A stretch of 64,000 bases of DNA from Leptoclinus maculatus (GCA_032191485.1 JAVDOI010000011.1:15606617-15670616), one strand, 5' to 3'. Shown: positions 1 to 14,049, counted from the stretch's first letter. The notes: generated by a model not told the origin, from the sequence alone. A program made the numbers and translations.

Positions 1-1940
1 TACATTATATTAATAAGTGGGCAGAAACCCAAATTTACCAACACATCCGTCACAACACATCACGTGACAACTTCCAAATGGGTCTCTAAAACAGTGTAAG
101 TTCTTTTTGCCATGGACTTTGCGAGTGTTGTCCTCTACTGGAGGGATGCTGCTCTTAATCTTCCACAAATGCTCAGCGAAGATCAGGTGACTGTGAAGGT
201 TCATAGTAAATTATCCACATATTTTTCATCCTCGTTAAACCATTCAGTGACCTCTCGTGTCCTGCATTGATGAATCGACATGCGTCATGATTCTTCAGGT
301 TCTTCCTTTAATGTGCACTCATTTGTATGCAAATTCAGAACATGTAAAGTTAAATTGATATCCACCTGGACAACGGGTGCGGGTGCAATGCAGCCGTCTC
401 CCAGAACTTTTGTTTCTCATATTTTAGACATTAATGTGTAGAGAACTTATGGATTGAACTACAATGCTAGAGTAAGAGCAGCATACACATGAGACCTTAT
501 TCTACTCAGTGGTGATGATTGACATTTTTGGATCTATCTTGACTACCATCTGACAGATTTGTTTTTCAGTAAATACAACATGGCAATGATAAATTGTAAC
601 TATAACAAAGCAATTTCTCAAGTGGATCCAGCAGCCGCGATGTGCGTCTCGTGTAAACAGCTTTGATAAATGCACTCCGCTGTGTTTGTCATCCTTTTGC
701 TCAATCATTTTCATGCTTAAATGAAGCAATTTGTTTCTCAGAGCGCAATCTGTTGCAGTTGATTATCCAAGATGTTGATGTCCACCGCGATAAAAATAGA
801 AAGCCCAGTCTCGCCTCCCACTTGCAAATGCCAAGAGAACTACAGCGGGCTTCGCTTCTGTTGAGAATCTGGAATGACTGCGTGGAGTGACTTCTGTGGA
901 CGTATGTGAGAAAACAGAACTTTAATTACTGTAATGAATCTTTCTGGAGAGGTATTGAAAGTGTGGCATTCGTGTGGTCTCAGTGCGAGCTCATTCTGGC
1001 TTCCAGCGCCACAGTCATTCATCATCAGCTGAACAATACAGTGGGTGGTGGGGAGTATGATAAGAAACATGGAAAAAGAGAGGAGTCCGAGAGCGAGTAT
1101 ATTTTCTGTTAAAACTATGGAATCTCAGATGTTTACGACAATCTGTTCTGATCCCATTGACACAAAAACACAAATTACTACAATAACTACTGTAACAAAT
1201 ATCACCATCAACTCCAAGAGATGATTTTGGAAGCTCCAAAAGCTGAGGCACAGCCAGAGAGGGTGTAAAATTGGTTCCTTGATCAACTTTTTCGCCGCTC
1301 AGAAACACAATTCAGTCGGTCATGTGTACGAAAATAACTGATTGATTCAATTAGTGCGTAATTCAATCTTGTAGCTGCGCTGCTTTGAATTCTGCCCAAG
1401 CTACTTATATCTTGAAGCTTTTGTAATATATATGCAAATCTGTTTTCTGACACATTTCTACGAGCAAATTAAGAGTGCTAGTTCCTCATAATGGCCAATC
1501 AATTCCTCATTTAGGAGATTCATTTCAGCAAAAAGCATAAGCCCTCGCTCACAGTAGAAAAACTCTTCCGCTGAGTGACGCTTTCGCACCTTTAATTTTT
1601 TTTTTCAATAAGAGATCAAATGTGCAACAGTTTTAGTTTCAAATCCGCTGCTTCCGTTTATTAAGCTTTGTGCTGACAAATGGCTTTCGTGCTATCGAGC
1701 AGACGCACTTTCCTGAACAATGTTCAATAGTTGGAAATTAAATCATCAGATTTGCACTCTGCGACAATTTGTAGTTGAGAGCTGAAGCCTTTTCGCCACC
1801 AGCCACTGAACCAACTCATTGCTACTGTACCTTGAGATGTGTCAACAGAGTAGTTAAAATAAAAAAAGGAAATAACCTGTCATGTATAATTTATGAGGCA
1901 TGTCTTTGCAAAGTTCTCCTGCAGTGTGTGAAAGGATGTC

Positions 1941-1971
1941 TGTGTGTGTCTGTGTGTGTGTGTGTGTGTGT
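1941..1971. repeat. (TG)n microsatellite
   Basis: About 15 TG units with one interruption (TGTC). It produces artificial Cys-Val or Thr-His reading frames on the two strands, which are not genes. Confidence 0.95.
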
Positions 1972-4900
1972 TTTTGTACACATTGCCTTGCTTGTGTGTG
2001 TGTCTATCATTTTCAGACGCTTTAATAATATTAACTGTATAGAAGTTCTGCATTTGTCGATGTACAGATAGCGGCGCCATCCTCATTAGAAAGGCCCTCG
2101 TCTGTATTCACATTTTGCCTTCGACCAAAACTTAATTTCTACATACTCTTCATACGAGGATCAAGCTATTTTAACTTTTTGGATACACTTTGTTTGACCC
2201 GACATCATTCGGATGGAGCACAGATGTGCACATGTCGGCTTTGTGTACACGCCTGTTTGCCTGAATTCTGCAACACATGCAGCTGTTCTTTTGTGAGTCA
2301 CTTCTGTGGGCACAACAAAACCTAATTACTCTGATGAACACTGGATGGCTGAGTGGGTTTCCCGAGTTCACCAATCTGTCGAATCATGAGCCCACACCAA
2401 GGACATTTATTACACGCAGAGATTAAGGGCAGAAGGGGTGAGAGACTTAAAGGAACTGACCCCCAACTTTATTGCTCATATGGCACTATACCCTATTATA
2501 AAAACGGTACTGTGTTGTATCATGAACTGGTCATATCACTGCAGTACCAAGGCAACAATCTGCAGTAGATAGGCATCACATTATTTGTGTTTGGCACATT
2601 TGGCACTATGGGTGAACAAAAACACAGCAGACCATTTTAAATGACTGCATCCAACACGACTACACTTCGATGCTGTAAAATACTGTGTAAAACCAATGCA
2701 CAACACAGTTTTAGATTGACTTTAATAACGTGATAATGATGAGCTTTAATCAACTGAGCCACTTGTGCTGCAAAACACAAATTGGATTTTTTTTTTGCTC
2801 CAAATCACACCACTAGGTGGCACTGGCCTTCTAATCTGGAGTGTGTGCAGCTACTGGAGAGGGCGGAAAAGCATAACCACCTACCTGCAATTCACATTTA
2901 CATGTCTAATAGCGCAGGGGTGCCTTCTCTCAGAGTGAAACTGCTTGAAAGCAGAGAAGAGCACTTCCCACCCACATGCTGTAGCTGGAAAACCAGAGCG
3001 CGTGCCCGGCATACATTTAAAATCAAAACAGCGCATCTCTCTTAGAAATGATGGCATATAGGTTTAGCATTACCAAAGCTGCATCCATCTTAATGTAGAA
3101 CGCAATGTTTGTAGTTCTGCACGTCTGATTGAATAACTATGGTGTTCACCAGCAAGTGCATGTCATATGGTACAAATATTGCAATTTCAGATGCTGAACC
3201 CACAGTAAAAGAAAAGAAAGAGCAAAACCTCCAGACACACTTAAGTGAGAAAGGTTGCGTGCTGGTGGTGAAAGATATCTGTGTTTCATTGATGTCAGCT
3301 GGCAATTCATTCTCATGATAATGCCCACGTCCTTGATTCAGACAGAAGCTATACTTGAATGATAATGCGCTGATGTGTTTGAGCCTCAGTCTGCCATGAA
3401 ACAAGCATGACAGAGTGATGGGAACGGAAAAACGTGCATGAAGCCGCCCTGCACCTTCCCTTTCACACCTACCAATCTGTCCTCTTTAGGCATTAATGGA
3501 AATAACAGAGCCCATTCTGAAATGGATGCCCCTTTTGTCAACCCCTTTATTCCTGAGACCATTTCTAAAATTTCACCATTTTTGAGTCATTCGTCTTTCA
3601 TTTTCTCCTTGATAGAGCGCTTCCCTTTCATTGGATTACAAAGAAAAGTCATTGAGATTGTCACAGCTTTGCATTTCTGGTGTATTCTAGTCCATTGTGT
3701 CTTCACTGTGGGTCACACACACACTGAAGGTCCCCCGTTTCACTCTGAGCTGGAGGATAGAGATTAGAACCTTAGTTTGTCCTTCTCCATGGTCAAGAAC
3801 AAAGCTATTTTACACTGTTGTCCTGACAACCACCTTCATCTGTAAGTGTTAGCCACCACAGGATGTCCGCTGTTTTAAATCAGCTGCATTAAAAAGGGGC
3901 ACTCCGCCAATTTTCTGCTTTCTAGTGATGGTTTGTACTACACAAACATGTGAGGACAGAGACGTGGAAATGTATCACTTCTAAGCGATGTGGACAATTC
4001 TGATAAATTCTGCGCGGAGCTGTGACGGATTTCGAACACTGGGCAGTCCGGTAAACATGTTGCCCTTGCTACCAAAATGACCTACTCGCTTTCAACAAAG
4101 TCGGGCTGAGAAAACGTGCATGCGGGCTGAAATTCAACCGTGCTGCTGTTCTGTCGGGAAATGCAATTACTTAAACCAAGTGAGACTAGAAGAGCTATGA
4201 GTGAGTAAAATTCCACTGTAGCCCCTCGTAAAATGCTTTAGGCATTCAGTAAGTGCCCTGTCTTAGAACTGCTATGTGAAACATTATTTTTGTACATTAC
4301 AGCCAACTTGATTTTTTAAAGCAGTTTGCTTTCAGTTAGCTTGTATATACCGATGAGAAAGTTAGCATGTGCAGTTATATAGAAGAGCTGCATTGAAGAT
4401 GTGATACACTAAGATGCATCAAGAATCATCGTGCATTGGAACCGCTGGCAGGTTAAAACGTAATGAGGCCAGTCAAGATTCACACCTCTAGAGGACAGTA
4501 GTGTAATGTCTTCTTTGGCTCTGGAGGTGCTTGATGATGTCATAGTGATGTCATCAGTGTTGGCTTGGGACTGAGATACAAGCTGGGGATGCAGACTTTG
4601 AAAGATGTGGGCATTTATCAAACAGGGAGGATCTAATGAAAAAATGCTATCAAGTCGCATTATGGAGAGCGTTGTTTGCTCTGTGACCTCTGCTCAATTG
4701 TTTTTATCGGTTTCTCACAAGTCCCCCCCGACTTTAGTTCAATGCTAAATTGCTGGATTACTCATTTAACTTTGCTTGACATGAGACGGTGGGATGTAGT
4801 GAAAGCATTGTATCATCACGTCAAACCTTCTATTTTTTTTGACACCGGTTGTTTACAGTAGCTTGTTTTATGTGACAACACCTATGAAGACATTGATTCC

Positions 4901-4983
4901 TCAAACCGGTGACATTATTGAACTCAAGACATGCTTCTTGCTTGGCTTGTTTGAATCTTAGCAGTGCCTCCAACTGGCTCAGA

Positions 4984-5008
4984 GTGTGTGTGTGTGTGTG
5001 TGCGTGTG
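4984..5008. repeat. (TG)n microsatellite
   Basis: About 12 TG units with one CG interruption (TGCGTG). Confidence 0.93.
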
Positions 5009-6088
5009 CTGCAGATGTGTGATTGATTTATAACTACAGAGAGACAGATTGATGAGCAGACAGGTGGCAGGCGACCAGCTCTCTCTGAGGAGGAATATGT
5101 AGAAGGATTACGGCTTATTACTGCAACATGGCCGTTAACGGTGTCATTCAGGAGAGCAGTCAAGCCCGAACCAAAAACAAGCCAGAATACAGCAGACTAC
5201 AGTGGCAAGGTGAAGGAGTGTCCCCACCCCTTAATATACGTGATGGTATAATTTAGAAAGCACTTGACCCGAGCTGTGGTACTCATAAATCTGGCCAAAT
5301 GTTGAGGCAAGTCTACAATAGACTAAAAGTGATTCAGATACTATGTTTTGTAATGAATCCCAAATGTGATGCAGTACAGTATGATTCTAATTACAATGTC
5401 CTTCACCCACACAGCAGAGCATGAAAAATGGAAGCAGAGAGAGCGCCAGCTGATTTACATGCGGTAACAATATGAGCAATCACACAGACTTAATTGGACT
5501 TCAAGAAGAGCACATGAAGGTTAGGATTGTCATTACTGACAGATTCTCACTGACAAATAAGGGCTAACCTTAGCCTGTGCAATGATCAACCGGTCCGTTG
5601 TTTTGCAATAGACTTTTATTAATTACATTTCCAGATTTATTGTGGTAATGATATACTTAATTATTGAGTCACTGGTTTCCATCATCATGTGGACTGACCT
5701 CGCCAAGGAGACATTGTGCTCCCTGGGCTTACTGTAATGTAATGATTAGTATTCAGATAATATCCACTTATGTAGATCGTTGGTGGAAAAGGCATTCTAG
5801 CTATAGCTATACGTCTTCCTCTTGCTTTGCTCAGCATCACAACTGATATTGTGATTTCAATATGAAGAAAGAGAGTTTGCCTTTGAAAAGCAGCAGTAAT
5901 TGCATTTGGCTCGGAGATGAATAGCGGTGTGTACCCTGCGAGACTACATGATTTCATGTGAAACAGGGCCAGAATTTGCTCCGTTAAATTTGGATTCAGG
6001 CAAAGGTAGTTCAAGGACTTTAGTTGGCACAGATTCACTAAAGGGCCTTAAGGCAAGACACATTTTCTAAAGTAAAGAAAGTAATATA

Positions 6089-6096
6089 CTGCAAAA
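6089..6096. repeat. Left target-site duplication CTGCAAAA
   Basis: Identical to 6610-6617 on the other side of the 513-bp element. The match is perfect over 8 bases, so insertion is recent enough for both copies to have stayed unchanged. Confidence 0.8.
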
Positions 6097-6609
6097 TAGG
6101 GCTGATATTTGAATATGAAAATGTTTGTTCAATTGCGACAATAAAACAGCACTCCCACGCGTGCACCTAATGACAGGTGTCAAACAACGCCACTTTTATT
6201 GATTGAAGATGAAATTAAACTTTTTTCTGGGAATCCCCACCGGGAGTGAGAAGGCGCATTAAACATCCTGTCATCCAATCCACTCTAACTCCGTCTTCCA
6301 TCAAGGTTCCTGGGGAGCTGAGTGGACAGTGGATGGTTTTGTAGTGAAATGAGGAGGTTTCGTATCGATAACTCCCAATTTCAACCCACCAATCAGCTGT
6401 TCCTCGGCTATTACGGAGCTTTCAAAGCGAGAGACAGACGTAAACAGAAACAGGGCGTCCCACCACGCAGTGCTGCGCTGCTCATGGACAGTTAGGACAC
6501 AGAGTCACGGACACAAGGTGCAAAAATAGATATAGGAACAGTTTGAACCCGTGTGTTTTTTAAGAATGAATATTCAAACGTACCTTTTGGCCAATTTTTG
6601 ACAGCCCTA
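6097..6609. mobile_element. Non-autonomous hAT-like DNA transposon (MITE), 513 bp
   Basis: The element starts TAGGGCTG and ends CAGCCCTA, a perfect 8-bp terminal inverted repeat. GAATAT occurs just inside the left end and GAATATTC inside the right. It is flanked by a perfect 8-bp direct repeat, CTGCAAAA (6089-6096 and 6610-6617), which is the target-site duplication length of the hAT superfamily. There is no transposase reading frame, so movement would need an enzyme from elsewhere. A TAGGGCTGTCAAA-type end is common in dispersed fish elements (recall, not searched). The ends and duplication are read directly; the superfamily is inferred from the 8-bp duplication. Confidence 0.8.
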
Positions 6610-6617
6610 CTGCAAAA

Positions 6618-9143
6618 CTTGAGTAATGACTGAACACCTCGGCTCCAGCAGGCTCTTTTCATCTGCAGTTTAATGGCCCACCTGACAATTTCAACGTCCT
6701 GTAGTTTGAAATATACTGCTCATGTCTGATTGGAAAGTGATGTATTGTTTATCTTTGTCAGTTTTGATACACACAGGTTACTAATAATAATGATAATAAC
6801 AATGTGTATTATCCTAGCCTTTGGCTTCACAGGTTGGTTAAAACATAATAAAACCCAATGAATACAATAAATATTATTAAATGCAGTATTATGGAAATGC
6901 AGAAACCCCCACATTTAATAGACACAAATTCCGAATTGCATTACCAATCATTTTCTGATGGAATACATATTCCTGAGCAATCTATAACAAGTCTGTGGAG
7001 GAGTCGGTCGACACTTGAATACCACCTCATAGATTATCAGTCTCATGCCCACTGATAACTAAAAGGCCAGGTTGTAATGGAAGAGACATCCAATCAATTG
7101 TTGTCTAATGAAAGAATTGTCTTACAAAGCACAACAGACATTTACAGAACAGAAGTGTTACGGTCAATAAATGAACTTTGAAAGAAGTTGACAGAGGCTG
7201 ACATTTGGCGTATTATTGAAGTGACATCCAGCTAAGAGAGCTGGTGATGGCTCGGCTGATATTTACGGCACATTATGAAAAGTTTCACACGATGGTCGGT
7301 TTGTTTTACTTTATGTATGGCAAGATATTTAAGAGACGCTAAAAGCCTTTACATAGGCTGACCTTGATGTGCTTTAGGCTAAAGTTAGTGATGTTGCGTG
7401 GGTGTTGGTAGGTGAAATGCAAACAGAGCGCTCCGATCTTAGCTTGGGTCCGGGAGGACAGAGGCGGGGGAGTTAACTCTGCTCGGTTTGAAGAAAAGGC
7501 TGCAGGGTAAAAGTGATTAATCTTTCCCTCCTCTCTTACTTTCTGCCTTTGTCCGTCTGCCAGTTTGCAGTTATTCCCCTTATGGATCCGTTCTGTCTCA
7601 TGGTTTGATCAGGTTTTTAAAAAAATGTGACCACGTTCCAACAATCGTCTGACTGCAAGAGAGTTTAGGAGGGGAGGAGAGGGGGGGGGCTCCAAAAGAA
7701 ATAGTGTCCAAACAATTTCACCAGTTTTTCAGATTTATCCGTTTCAATGCCATTTCAAAGGTAGTTCAGGGGCCTTTTTTTGCTCTCGTTGTGGTGAAAC
7801 GGAAATTGAAGACAAACATTTACTTACCCAGCTCTGTCAAGCTGCTGTTGTGGGTAAATAGGTGGAATGGAAATAACGTACTCACTTAATAACATGGCTG
7901 CATCAGTAGACTTTGCAAAAGTTTATGACCCGCACATGTGGAGCTTTGCCTTTGGCTACTTGTGGCATATAAAAACACGTAACAGATGTTAAACGTAAAG
8001 GCATCGTATTCACAACACATGACAGACGTTAATTACGCCGGCGTCAGATATATCAGTCTATACAGGTACAAAAATACGAATAAACAATAAAATATAATTC
8101 TAAAAAATAAAAGTGTTGACTGTCCAGGAAGGATGTGTATAGACTGTATATTATTACATTACAAGTCAGGAGAATATAAAAACTGCATTTTGGACAAAGA
8201 CCTTGATTTCCTTAGTGGCTCTTGACACTATATTACCTGCCTGAGGGGAACTATACAAACTGGGAGAAAAGGGAATATGTCATCACTTTATTTTCTGCTT
8301 TACGTTGGATGTGGGCTGCATACCAATTTGTGAACTGGGAGACACAGAAGTGATTAAATGGGATGTTTTATTAGACATCCATATTTTAAGAGATACTCTA
8401 CGTACTGGCTCATCAGTCTCACCGATGGTATTAGAGACACAAATGTTCAAGAATCTGTGTAAGAGACAATTTACGGTTAAATAAAAAAAATGCGATAAAT
8501 TACACTGACAGGGTTACAATTATATACCTGATAATTCTTGTAATATATTACACTGTATTATCTCTCCATTGTAAGTTGAACAGCCTCTTGTAATTCTCAA
8601 GAGGAAATAAAAGCTGTGTCGCCTGGAGGGCACCAGCAGAGCCTCCCTCACCACGTGGGGCCTTTTTCCTCTAAACACAGCATCATGGCTGACTGCCCCG
8701 TCGCCTTTTCACCGGGCACGCCAACAAAGAGGTGCGCCCACGTGTGGATGGTTGCGAGCGGGCCGTAGGTTGGTGGGATTGGGGGATGGAGGATGTCCCT
8801 TGAACCTATTAATAGCTCTCTGACAAAGCACCTCGGGGAGATATCACACGCTCTGCTGGCCTCCTGCACAGAGAAGCGTCTGAGTGGCTCTCCAGGGATG
8901 GGCACTCCTTACGGACACACAGGAAACACAACCCAGATGAAGGGCATCATGTGGTCTTTGAGGAGAGTTGAGTGCGTCTGAGAGCTGTCCACGGCAAGTG
9001 TGAGAGATTACTTTGTAAAAATACCCTGGAAGCACAGAACTATGAAGAGGCTTCAGATGTGAAAAACATTCCATCTACTGTACTAGCTGTAGAGCTGACA
9101 TTTTTTGACAAAAGAGGTTTTAAAATGACTGGAAGATTAAGAG
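6618..9143. other. Non-coding, no gene recognised
   Basis: No gene or repeat family recognised. It includes a run of nine or more G at 7681-7689 within a purine-rich stretch (GGAGGGGAGGAGA). The open frame at 8648-8905 (minus) has no recognisable domain and is treated as chance. Confidence 0.55.
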
Positions 9144-10430
9144 TTTACAGCCATGCTAGCGGCTCCTTGAGTTTGTATTTAGACACGGTGGTGCTTTGAG
9201 ACAAAAATGCTATCATCAGCATGCTAACATGCTCACATTGACAACGCTAACATCCTGATGTTCAGGTAAAATGGTAACCATGTTCACCATCTTGGTTTAG
9301 CAAGTTAGCATGCTAACATTTGCTTATTAGCAGTAAACAGAAGGCTGATGGGAATCGTAGATGTATAAAGAGAAGTGGATACAGCGTTGGAGGCGGGGCC
9401 CATTCATTCCTATTAAAGTTGCTCGGTAGCGCATGAAGCTAAAATGACTCGACTGCTGAGTTATAAAAGCACTGCTTCTGCATCCGTGGGGCCTATGGAG
9501 CAAGCTCACTTGTGTTTCTTTTGACCTCACCTCCAAGCTGCTCGGCCTCAGGTTAATTTACATTAATGGAGGAAAGAGAAGAACTCTGGATTCAGCTATT
9601 AGTGCATTTTACATTTTAAGGGCTATTCAAGTGCTCATACTGGGAAGTTGATTCACCTCAAGAAAAAATATCTGCTGAGCTACAGACGTCTCTTTTCTAA
9701 TTTAAGTCTATGAGAATAAGTCTTTTTGAGACCAATGGTATCACACCCGGTTTGGCCACTACCAAAACTGGCTTCAAAGCCCAGCACTCTTCCTGAGGGT
9801 TTGACGGGAATGTTATTAGTTTAGCAGGAAATAGGCCATAAACCTAAATGTGTTGGACAAATTGAAATTTTGACCTGATGATGGTGCTAGATGACAAATC
9901 AGGGGATCACAACATTTCCCACAAGGGAAGAATGTTTGTACCTAATTTCTCTTGCGATCAATCCAATAGTTGTTAATATATGTCATTCTGAACCATACTC
10001 TTAACCTCACTGTTGCATTCAAGGAACCTTCAGGGGATCCCTCAAGTCAGTAATCTTATTTTCTGGAAACCATGAATGCCTGCACAAAATTCCCTGTCAA
10101 TCCATGTAGCATTTGTCAAGATATTTTATTGAATAACAGTTTGAGACTCCCCAGAGTCTTAAGGATTCATTCCCTCAGCACTATGGATAGATGTGCCGAA
10201 TGTCACGGCAACCCAATAGTTGTCAAAGTAGGTCACTACAATGGCTCTAGAGAAAAAGTCAGGTGAACAATTAAGTTCTTACAACTATACATCATCTGGG
10301 GACCATGAACACAATGTTCACAATTTCATGCCAATCCTTCCAATAGTTTTTGAGTTATTTCAGACCAACTGATCAACCGGCAGACTAACATTGCCATACA
10401 TGGAGCTACGCAGCTTGGAAGGCTAAAAAC
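9144..10430. mobile_element. Long dispersed fish repeat (probable non-autonomous DNA element), interrupted
   Basis: The left end (ACAGCCATGCTAGCGGCTC, from about 9147) and the reverse complement of the right end (about 10405-10430) align as diverged terminal inverted repeats around a GCTAGC/GCTGC core. The left part holds repeated GCATGCTAACATG words. The body matches, by recall, an abundant fish repeat with phrases such as GACCTGATGATGGTGCTAGA, CAGGGGATCA and CCAATAGTTGTT; the last recurs near 9964, 10210 and (varied) 10338, showing internally repeated units of roughly 100-250 bp. There is no coding capacity. The copy is diverged and therefore old. It is split by an insertion at 9356-9801. 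Confidence 0.65.
9356..9801. mobile_element. 446-bp insertion nested in the fish repeat
   Basis: The surrounding repeat reads TGATGGGAAT at 9346-9355 and TGACGGGAAT at 9802-9811. This is a 10-base direct repeat with one mismatch, after which the host repeat resumes (GTTATTAGTTTAGCAGG). The interval between has a different character (for example GGAGGCGGGGCCCATTCATT) and resembles, by recall, another dispersed fish element. It has no coding capacity. The class is unknown; clear inverted ends were not found. Confidence 0.55.
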
Positions 10431-11152
10431 TTTCTATGCTCAAATACAACCCAGTTTGAACACGCATGCTGTATAAAGCCTGTTCCGACCAGGTGTTTGA
10501 AATTGAAGATCACATTCCAATTTTGTGACTGAAGCATCTGGGTTTTCAGTACGAGTCAAGATTTCATGTCTGACTACCGAGTTACAAAGCAGAAAAATAA
10601 ATGAATGGGGGCAAATGTAGCAAAGGGGCAGTACAATGATTCACAAAAAAAAAGTTGCATTGAATTGACAAGTGAGCTACCGAACTGCTCTTAAACGATA
10701 TTAGGACAGATACCCTAACTAGATGTGAGTGAGTCAAGGACACCGTCATTAGCATTCAGATCCCCCTTCATCAATGTAGGACGTGTTGATGAGTTTGACC
10801 CGGGGCTGGTATATGCCAATGATTTCCTTCATTTCTCGAGGAAAGCAGTCTCAAGTCTCTGGAGTCAGGAGAGAGAGTTGCTGTATGGTTCTTCCATTAT
10901 TAATACATCTGAGAGGAAAACTCTGTTTTCAAGCTTGTATAGTGAGGTGGAGTTTGCCAAATTATGCCCACTTGAAATTCAATGAATAACTTATAGCTCC
11001 ATCAATAACCTATCTTCTATTTTCTGCTAAATAAGAATTATTAAACCAAATGAAAGATATTAACTTTGTTTAAAATATTTAAACATAAATGGCAATTGAG
11101 ACAAGGGACTTGCTGAATGGGATGTTTTGGCAGAGAGAGGAAATGAGTATTG

Positions 11153-11200
11153 AATATATATACATATATATGTATATATATGCTCATACATATGTGTATA
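11153..11200. repeat. Imperfect (TA)n / ATATGTATA tract
   Basis: Alternating A/T with scattered C and G (TATACATATATATGTATATA). It is self-complementary and could extrude a cruciform. No coding meaning. Confidence 0.85.
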
Positions 11201-12906
11201 TTAAATGGGTATGATGATGTAAAGTCGACAGAGGACTCAACTGCTCTTTAATGAACTGGTTTTAACTTGAACTCTGTCATGAACCCCACTTAATACAGTC
11301 ATAAATTAGATTAGGCAACCATCTTATTCCCATTATGACCAATTAGAGAAGTTTACAACAGCAGATTGACAGGAGACCAGAATAATAGCTAACCTTGACA
11401 CTAATAAAAGCTTCCTATATTTATCCTATCGTCTATAAAAACGTATCTGATACCATCTTGGTTGCGCTCAAGCCTGTAACTAAGGGCTCTGATCAATAAA
11501 AAAAACTCCTTATAGATTTACAAGATTATACAAGTAGATCATTTTTGATGATATTAAAGACGGGACATTTTACAGTGTCGTTCAAGTGTTTGGGACATTA
11601 ACTTGATGCAATATGGACAGCTTCTAATAAATCATCCATTTTGTTATCATTGTAGAGTAGCTGTGGCCTCGGCCTTGTAAACCCTAGGTCCTGATTCGGG
11701 GCCCTGACCATCTGGCCTGTGCGTCCTGCCTGTCAGCTCAGCAGAAACCTGGGGATAACCAGGCGTAGTCAAAGGGCACAGAGCCACGGACTGCCACTGT
11801 GGCTTACACCATGCAAGTGACTTTTAGCCAGACAGGTGTACACGCTAGCAGGCAGCAGCTGGTGATCATGGAAATTGTTCGCCGTGATGGCAGAGGTATG
11901 CTAATTGCCCATATTCTTCCATCTTTCTTGCGGTGCCATCACCAGTCATGATCTGTTACTGTGCATGATGTCTGTAGCTTTCGAGCTATCAACGTGACTT
12001 TGTGTGAACGCAGATGCAGAGGGATAAAGAGAGGCATAACAGAACGTGTCAACAAAGAAGTGATGATGATGACATGAACTTGAGATTCTTTAAATCACAG
12101 CAGAGCATACACTGTAGCTCTGCAATCAGCCTGATTGGCTCTCACTCACGAGGGCAGCTCTTTCTTTTAACTACAGATCTTTAAAGAACAGAATAGTGCT
12201 TTGCTTTTATGAAATCGTTCCCTGCGAGTTTCTGAGGACAAACGCTGACATCTGTTGTTTTCTCTCATGTTTGGACCGAGTCATTTCTTAGCAGCAAAAC
12301 ACTTGGCATTGAACATATGTCCTGAGTAGATGGCTTGCTGCACAAAAACAATATTACAGTAAGGCTGTTTTAAGCCAAAACAAATGCAGAGGTTGAAAGA
12401 AAACTATATTTTCAAAGCCAAGTACTTCATTTTTAATCAGTATGGTGCACCATCACAACACACAAACAACTATTGAGGCCACCCTTGTAAAAAAAAACTA
12501 ATTAATGATTATCAAGTGGGGAAGTTACTTTTTTAAGTTAAGTTTTTCTTATTTTCATTTAATAAAAATCACTAACAGCATAAAAAAGAGATAAAAACTA
12601 AATCAGAAAGGCAGCATTCTAACTAACAGACAGACTGTGCTTACTGCTTGCATGACCTCAAATTTAAACATGAATAATTCAAAGTAGCAGTAAAAATACA
12701 GATGTTACGTTTCAAACCACCAATTCTGTCTGTTTAAAAATCTTTCTTATCAAATTGGATCCCTTGGTATGGGAACACGGCACTGGTTATTAGCTTCAGT
12801 AATAAAAAATGATGTAATTGTGTCCGTCTCCTGAAGTTGCTGAAGCATCAGCTCTTGTACATGCTGTGGTCGAGTATAAAGACAATCTCTGCTCTCAATC
12901 AGTCAG

Positions 12907-12925
12907 CCCCCCCACCCCCCCCCCC
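12907..12925. repeat. C tract (7 + 11 C)
   Basis: A homopyrimidine run broken by one A. On the minus strand it is a G-rich tract. Confidence 0.9.
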
Positions 12926-14049
12926 GGAGCCCCAACCAACAGCGCTCAGGTTGTGCCGAGCATCTCTGGGCCGGGAGCCAGAGCTCTCTAGACACAACAT
13001 AGACAGAAAGATCCAAACAATGCCACCCTGCATGGCAGCTGCCATACACTCTCCAAAAATCCCAGAATGCGAAGTATGTGAAGCCAAAGCCCATAGGATT
13101 TCATTCTCAGTACATAGAGGAAATCACTGAGGAAAAACACACACAAAATGTGTGGCACACAGAATATCAGAGCCGCTTCACGTTTCTGCACACTGTCTTA
13201 TACGTTTTTTCAGCAATTTTTGGGTTGATACCATTTGTGACACAGATTTGGTGCTACATTTAATAATAATTTACCACTGGAGAAGTGATCAAAAAATATT
13301 ATAAAATCCATCCAAAATACCAAATTGAGGAACACCATCAGAAAAAATCCCCATGCTGTGATTTGGTATCTAAAACTTTTGATATTTGGAGATTTCTTTC
13401 GATTTGATGGCGAACACCGAAATAGTTAATATAACTAGGAAAGCCATAGATCCTCTGAATGCCCTCAGTCTCTAATCAAGTTTCAAAAAATGCAAAATGG
13501 GTACTAAGGGGACTGATATCATCACACAACCTGTTACCACTCTGACGGCCCACCCGCGGCCGTTGGAGTGTTTAGTGTACATCTGTGTCATGTACACAAC
13601 TGCTATGTATAGGTAGGTACTAATGCGATATATCGTGAATTAAGTGGTAACTGAATTCAATTGGGCTCATTGGATTCACAAGAGTCTCAGCTTTCTAGAC
13701 TTACCCAATTTCCAAGACAGTTTAGGGACCCCAGTATGCAGATATAATCAAATACACTATTTTACAGTAATGTCGGCCCTCAAATAATATAATATATTTA
13801 ATGGTGTTAAAACCATTTAAGAGCCAAACAAAAGATAGCAGCGATATGCTACTTTCTCTAATCTGAATTTAGAGTTGATGCCAGCTGGTGACCATGCAAC
13901 CATATATTTTTAAGACTTGGAAACATTTGCATGCTCATCCCCATTACAATATCAATTTTGCATGCACTGTTCATGACAGCAAACTTGCATGTGCAGCACT
14001 TTTGGATATTTACTGTTCTGGGCTACCGAATCTCATCAACTTTTAGCCT

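Larger units (their letters stand above)
1..6088. other. Non-coding, no gene recognised
   Basis: No reading frame here resembles a known protein, and no exon with convincing splice sites was seen on either strand. The stretch is moderately AT-rich and includes two TG microsatellites, listed separately. A segment from about 3891 starts with a phrase like a dispersed fish repeat (GGGGCACTCCGCCAATTTT), but too little of it matches for a call. Confidence 0.6.
10431..14049. other. AT-rich non-coding, no gene recognised
   Basis: Unique or unrecognised sequence. Contents that can be named are an alternating purine-pyrimidine TA tract at 11153-11200, C tracts at 12907-12925, and a small inverted repeat at 13575-13597. 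Two overlapping frames around 10725-10989 have no recognisable domains. Confidence 0.55.

Noticed and set aside
8648..8905. 85-codon minus-strand frame ending near a GTGAGG donor
   Set aside because: No domain and no acceptor at the other end; likely chance.
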